From contig DATFWL010000518.1 in the NCBI GenBank assembly GCA_035259385.1, positions 1-7,400 of the forward strand: a DNA stretch of 7,400 bases, read 5' to 3'. A program made the translations under genes and the position numbers. Every line of letters begins with the position of its first letter. The stretch's first letter is position 1. This document shows positions 5,678 through 7,400 of this stretch, piece by piece. The notes below the pieces were generated by a model. The model worked only from the letters and a program-made list of their open reading frames with translations, was not told where the DNA came from and made no database searches. This DNA is from QHWK01 sp035259385 (GTDB lineage Bacteria > Acidobacteriota > Vicinamibacteria > Vicinamibacterales > CAVVIG01).

Positions 5678-6155
5678 TCCCGTGGTGTGCGAAAACTCGG
5701 CCGACAGGCTTACGGGGCCTCGCGGTAATATCTGTTCGAAGCTACCTGGATGCGCGTGCTCTGGTGAAGCTGTTGGTGCCTGAGCCAGAGAGTGACGATC
5801 TGAACCGCGCACTCATTGGCCTCATCGATGTCATCGTGTCCGACCTCGCGTTAACAGAGGTGGCCTCTGCACTGGGCCGTCGCGTTCGCGACAAGCGCCT
5901 GACACGCGACAGCGCGCAGCGGCTCTCCCGCGAAGCCGCGAAGCTTCACGCGTCTGCCCATCGCGCCGAATTGACACGCCGATCCATCGTCGTGCCGGGC
6001 GGCTGATGTTGTCGCTCGCCACGCCGCTGCGCGCACTTGACGCGTTGCATCTGGCGACTGCGCTCGATGCCGGGCGGCGACGGTTGTCACCTTCGATCCG
6101 CGCCTGCGGGAAGCGGCCGATTCGCAAAGGAATGTTTGCGGCGCCACACCTGTGA
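5674..6155 (+). pseudogene. Broken PIN-domain (VapC-like) toxin gene
   Basis: Three reading frames must be joined to restore a PIN-domain RNase of the VapC type. Frame one, recognisable from about 5734, gives YLDARALVKLLVPEPESDD and SDLALTEVASALGRRVRDKRLT up to AELT near 5976. A loss of one base then moves the reading to PIHRRAGRLMLSLATPLR and ALDALHLATALDAG (5979-6074). A second loss leads to ATVVTFDPRLREAADS (6077-6124). A possible third shift near 6120 gives GMFAAPHL and a TGA at 6153-6155. The four acidic positions expected at the metal site survive: D at 5749-5751, E at 5857-5859, D at 6039-6041 and D at 6095-6097. The usual small residue after the first Asp-Ala is replaced by Arg (LDARA versus LDxSA). 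There is no proper start or Shine-Dalgarno (the frame opens at a TTG overlapping the barrel gene's stop) and no VapB antitoxin gene upstream. In its frame-one form it would make only a 110-residue truncated protein. Confidence 0.72.
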
Positions 6156-6332
6156 GAGCCAGGCCCGCAGCCACCGGTCCGCTCTCGCCAGGCGACGCGC
6201 GGCGGCCGACCGCTGCCGCACAAGCGCGTGATGGCGCAGCGCGAGGACCTCGAGGTGGAGCGCTGCTCGTAGCCGGAGCGCTCCGCGGAGCATCGCCAGA
6301 ACGTCTATCAGGACGGACGTGATCGCGAAGAC
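6141..6332 (-). pseudogene. N-terminal relic of a second integrase-type transposase
   Basis: On the minus strand from 6332 the frame reads VFAITSVLIDVLAMLRGAL, RLRAALHLEVLALRHH, ALVRQRSAAARRLARADRW and LRAWLSQVWR, ending at 6141. This matches the N-terminal helical region I know from IS integrase-core transposases: R-S-R-A-A-L-x-L-E-x-L-A-L-R-H-Q-L-x-V-L-Q-R-S, then L-x-x-A-D-R-W-L-W-x-W-L-S-R-V-W. The expected next part (G-W-R-S-A-L-x-I-V-K-P and the catalytic DDE domain) is missing and replaced by the end of the PIN relic. The first in-frame ATG (6291-6293) is internal, so the true start has also gone. It differs from the relic near 1535-1652, which belongs to another transposase group. No terminal inverted repeats were found. 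It fills most of the gap between the PIN relic and the peptidase gene. Confidence 0.58.
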
Positions 6333-6358
6333 GGCGTAATGGTGAAACGCTTTGCCCC

Positions 6359-7399
6359 TTACTTGTGACCGGCAACTTCTGTCACCACGTTCCAGACGTA
6401 TTGGACGAACGGCAGCAGCGACGAGATCGCGAGGCGCTCGACGTCGCCGTGCGCGCCATAGTCGAGGGCGTCCTTTTCCGTCGAGGCGGGGCCGATGCCG
6501 TAGGACTGAATGCCCTTCGCGCGGAGTTGCGCTTGATCGCTCGCGCCGGTGGACATGGACGGGAGCACCGTGGCGCCGGGATAAATCTGTCCGGCTACCT
6601 GCCGCATCACCCGATACATTCCCGTCTCGAGCGTCGACGCCGGTGACGGCGGCCGGGTCTGGGGGATGGGCACGATCTTCACCGCCGGGTCGTTGATCAC
6701 CTTCGCCATCGCCGCGTAGAGCGCGTCGATGTCTTCACCCGGGAACGCGCGAATATCGAGCGTGGCCTCGGCTTCCGAAGGAATCACGTTGGGTCCCACG
6801 CCCGCTTTGAGCATGGTCGGCACGATCGAGGTGCGCAGCATCGAATACTCGGCCGGCGCGTGTTCGCGCAACCACTTCTGCGCGTCGGCCACCTTGGCGG
6901 GATCCTGCAGGGCCTTGTAAATCGCGGCGCGCTCGGGCGTGCTGATGCCCGCGAGCAGACCGAAGTACGCGCTCGTGGTCTCGTTCCACTGCATGGGCGG
7001 CTCCCAGCGGCCAATCTTCTCGACCGCGGCGCTCAGGTGAATCAGCGCGTTGTCGAGGCGCGGAACCGACCCGTGGCCGGCCGTGCCGGTCGCCACCAAT
7101 CGCGCACGCGCGGGAAGCTTTTCGGCCGTCCCGATGTTCACGCGTGTGACCTTCGTGCCGTCGCTCGTCGCGCCGCCACCTTCGGTCATCGCGAACTCCG
7201 CGTCGATCTCGTCGAAGTGCTCGCGGATCATGTAGTTGATGCCGACTCCCTCCGGGTCCGCCTCTTCGCCCGATTCAGCGAGAAAGATGACATCCCGATC
7301 CAGCGGCACACCCGACCGTTTCAGCAGCAGCATGGTGATGAGATTCGCCGTCAGCACCGGCTTGTCGTCCTTGCTGCCGCGGCCCCAGACGTAGCCGTC
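6359..7399 (-). CDS. M20-family metallopeptidase/deacylase (N-terminus outside the window)
   Basis: The visible 346 codons cover the C-terminal portion of an M20/M25/M40 zinc hydrolase; the gene enters from the right edge, and perhaps 100 or more N-terminal residues are missing. The visible part opens with DGYVWGRGSKDDKP, whose Asp (11 or 12) bridges the two metals, and continues with VIFLAESGEEAD, carrying the catalytic Glu and a metal-ligand Glu (visible residues 45-46). AMTEGGG (73 is Glu) fits the next metal ligand. The middle part has the dimerisation-domain pattern around GHGSVPR and ATLDIRAFPGED. STGASDQAQLRAKGI and the C-terminal YGAHGDVERL (His317, last metal ligand) complete the site. 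The family hydrolyses peptides or N-acyl amino acids; the exact substrate is not readable. The natural-looking C-terminus VAGHK is followed by TAA. The gene faces left, convergent with the 273-5677 genes, and shows no strong terminator hairpin after its stop. Confidence 0.9.
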   Translation of the reverse strand, partial: DGYVWGRGSKDDKPVLTANLITMLLLKRSGVPLDRDVIFLAESGEEADPEGVGINYMIREHFDEIDAEFAMTEGGGATSDGTKVTRVNIGTAEKLPARARLVATGTAGHGSVPRLDNALIHLSAAVEKIGRWEPPMQWNETTSAYFGLLAGISTPERAAIYKALQDPAKVADAQKWLREHAPAEYSMLRTSIVPTMLKAGVGPNVIPSEAEATLDIRAFPGEDIDALYAAMAKVINDPAVKIVPIPQTRPPSPASTLETGMYRVMRQVAGQIYPGATVLPSMSTGASDQAQLRAKGIQSYGIGPASTEKDALDYGAHGDVERLAISSLLPFVQYVWNVVTEVAGHK

Positions 7400-7400
7400 T

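Noticed and set aside
6274..6285. 12-bp palindrome CGGAGCGCTCCG
   Set aside because: It lies inside the transposase relic's former coding sequence, the symmetry does not extend, and GC palindromes of this size are expected by chance in such DNA; no operator role is supported.
1535..6332. The 1733-5677 block as the cargo of one composite transposon
   Set aside because: The two flanking transposase relics belong to different groups, point the same way and lack visible terminal inverted repeats.
1..7400. CRISPR array, tRNA or rRNA genes
   Set aside because: No regularly spaced repeat series and no cloverleaf or rRNA-like segment was seen on either strand.

Overview
The window is high-GC bacterial DNA. 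The strongest lineage hint is a gene that joins a ToxR/CadC-type winged helix, one membrane span and a long TolB-like (PD40) beta-propeller. Together with a second PD40 fragment beside it, this is typical of Acidobacteriota such as Vicinamibacteria-like soil bacteria. The assignment is inferred from gene style, not from a marker gene.

Layout from left to right. Positions 1-272 are mostly non-coding, with a possible minus-strand gene start running off the left edge and a weak promoter. A saccharopine-dehydrogenase-like NAD(P)-binding oxidoreductase follows (273-1319, +). Positions 1320-1732 are a genetic scrapyard: a PD40 propeller fragment (+) abuts an opposite-strand N-terminal piece of a DDE integrase/transposase at about 1534. 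Next comes the membrane-tethered winged-helix/propeller regulator (1733-3799, +). A 152-bp gap then carries a post-stop hairpin, a pair of 11-bp direct repeats 22 bp apart and a perfect 7-6-7 inverted repeat touching the Shine-Dalgarno of the next gene. That gene (3952-4836, +) encodes an exported fusion of a cytochrome P460 domain (CALCH haem site) with a type-1 copper cupredoxin. It is followed after 70 bp, through a 7-bp hairpin, by a small outer-membrane beta-barrel protein (4907-5677, +). A PIN-domain (VapC-like) toxin relic broken by frameshifts follows (about 5674-6155, +), abutting a second, different transposase N-terminal relic on the minus strand (6141-6332). The right end is the C-terminal three quarters or so of an M20-family metallopeptidase (6359-7399, minus), whose N-terminus lies beyond the window.

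The most coherent unit is 1733-5677: a putative one-component envelope-spanning regulator, a periplasmic haem-copper redox protein and an outer-membrane barrel, all on the plus strand. The last two look co-transcribed. That the regulator controls them through the inverted repeat is only a hypothesis. The flanks are decaying accessory DNA: two transposase relics of different families, a propeller relic and a dead toxin gene, with relic boundaries that meet almost base to base.
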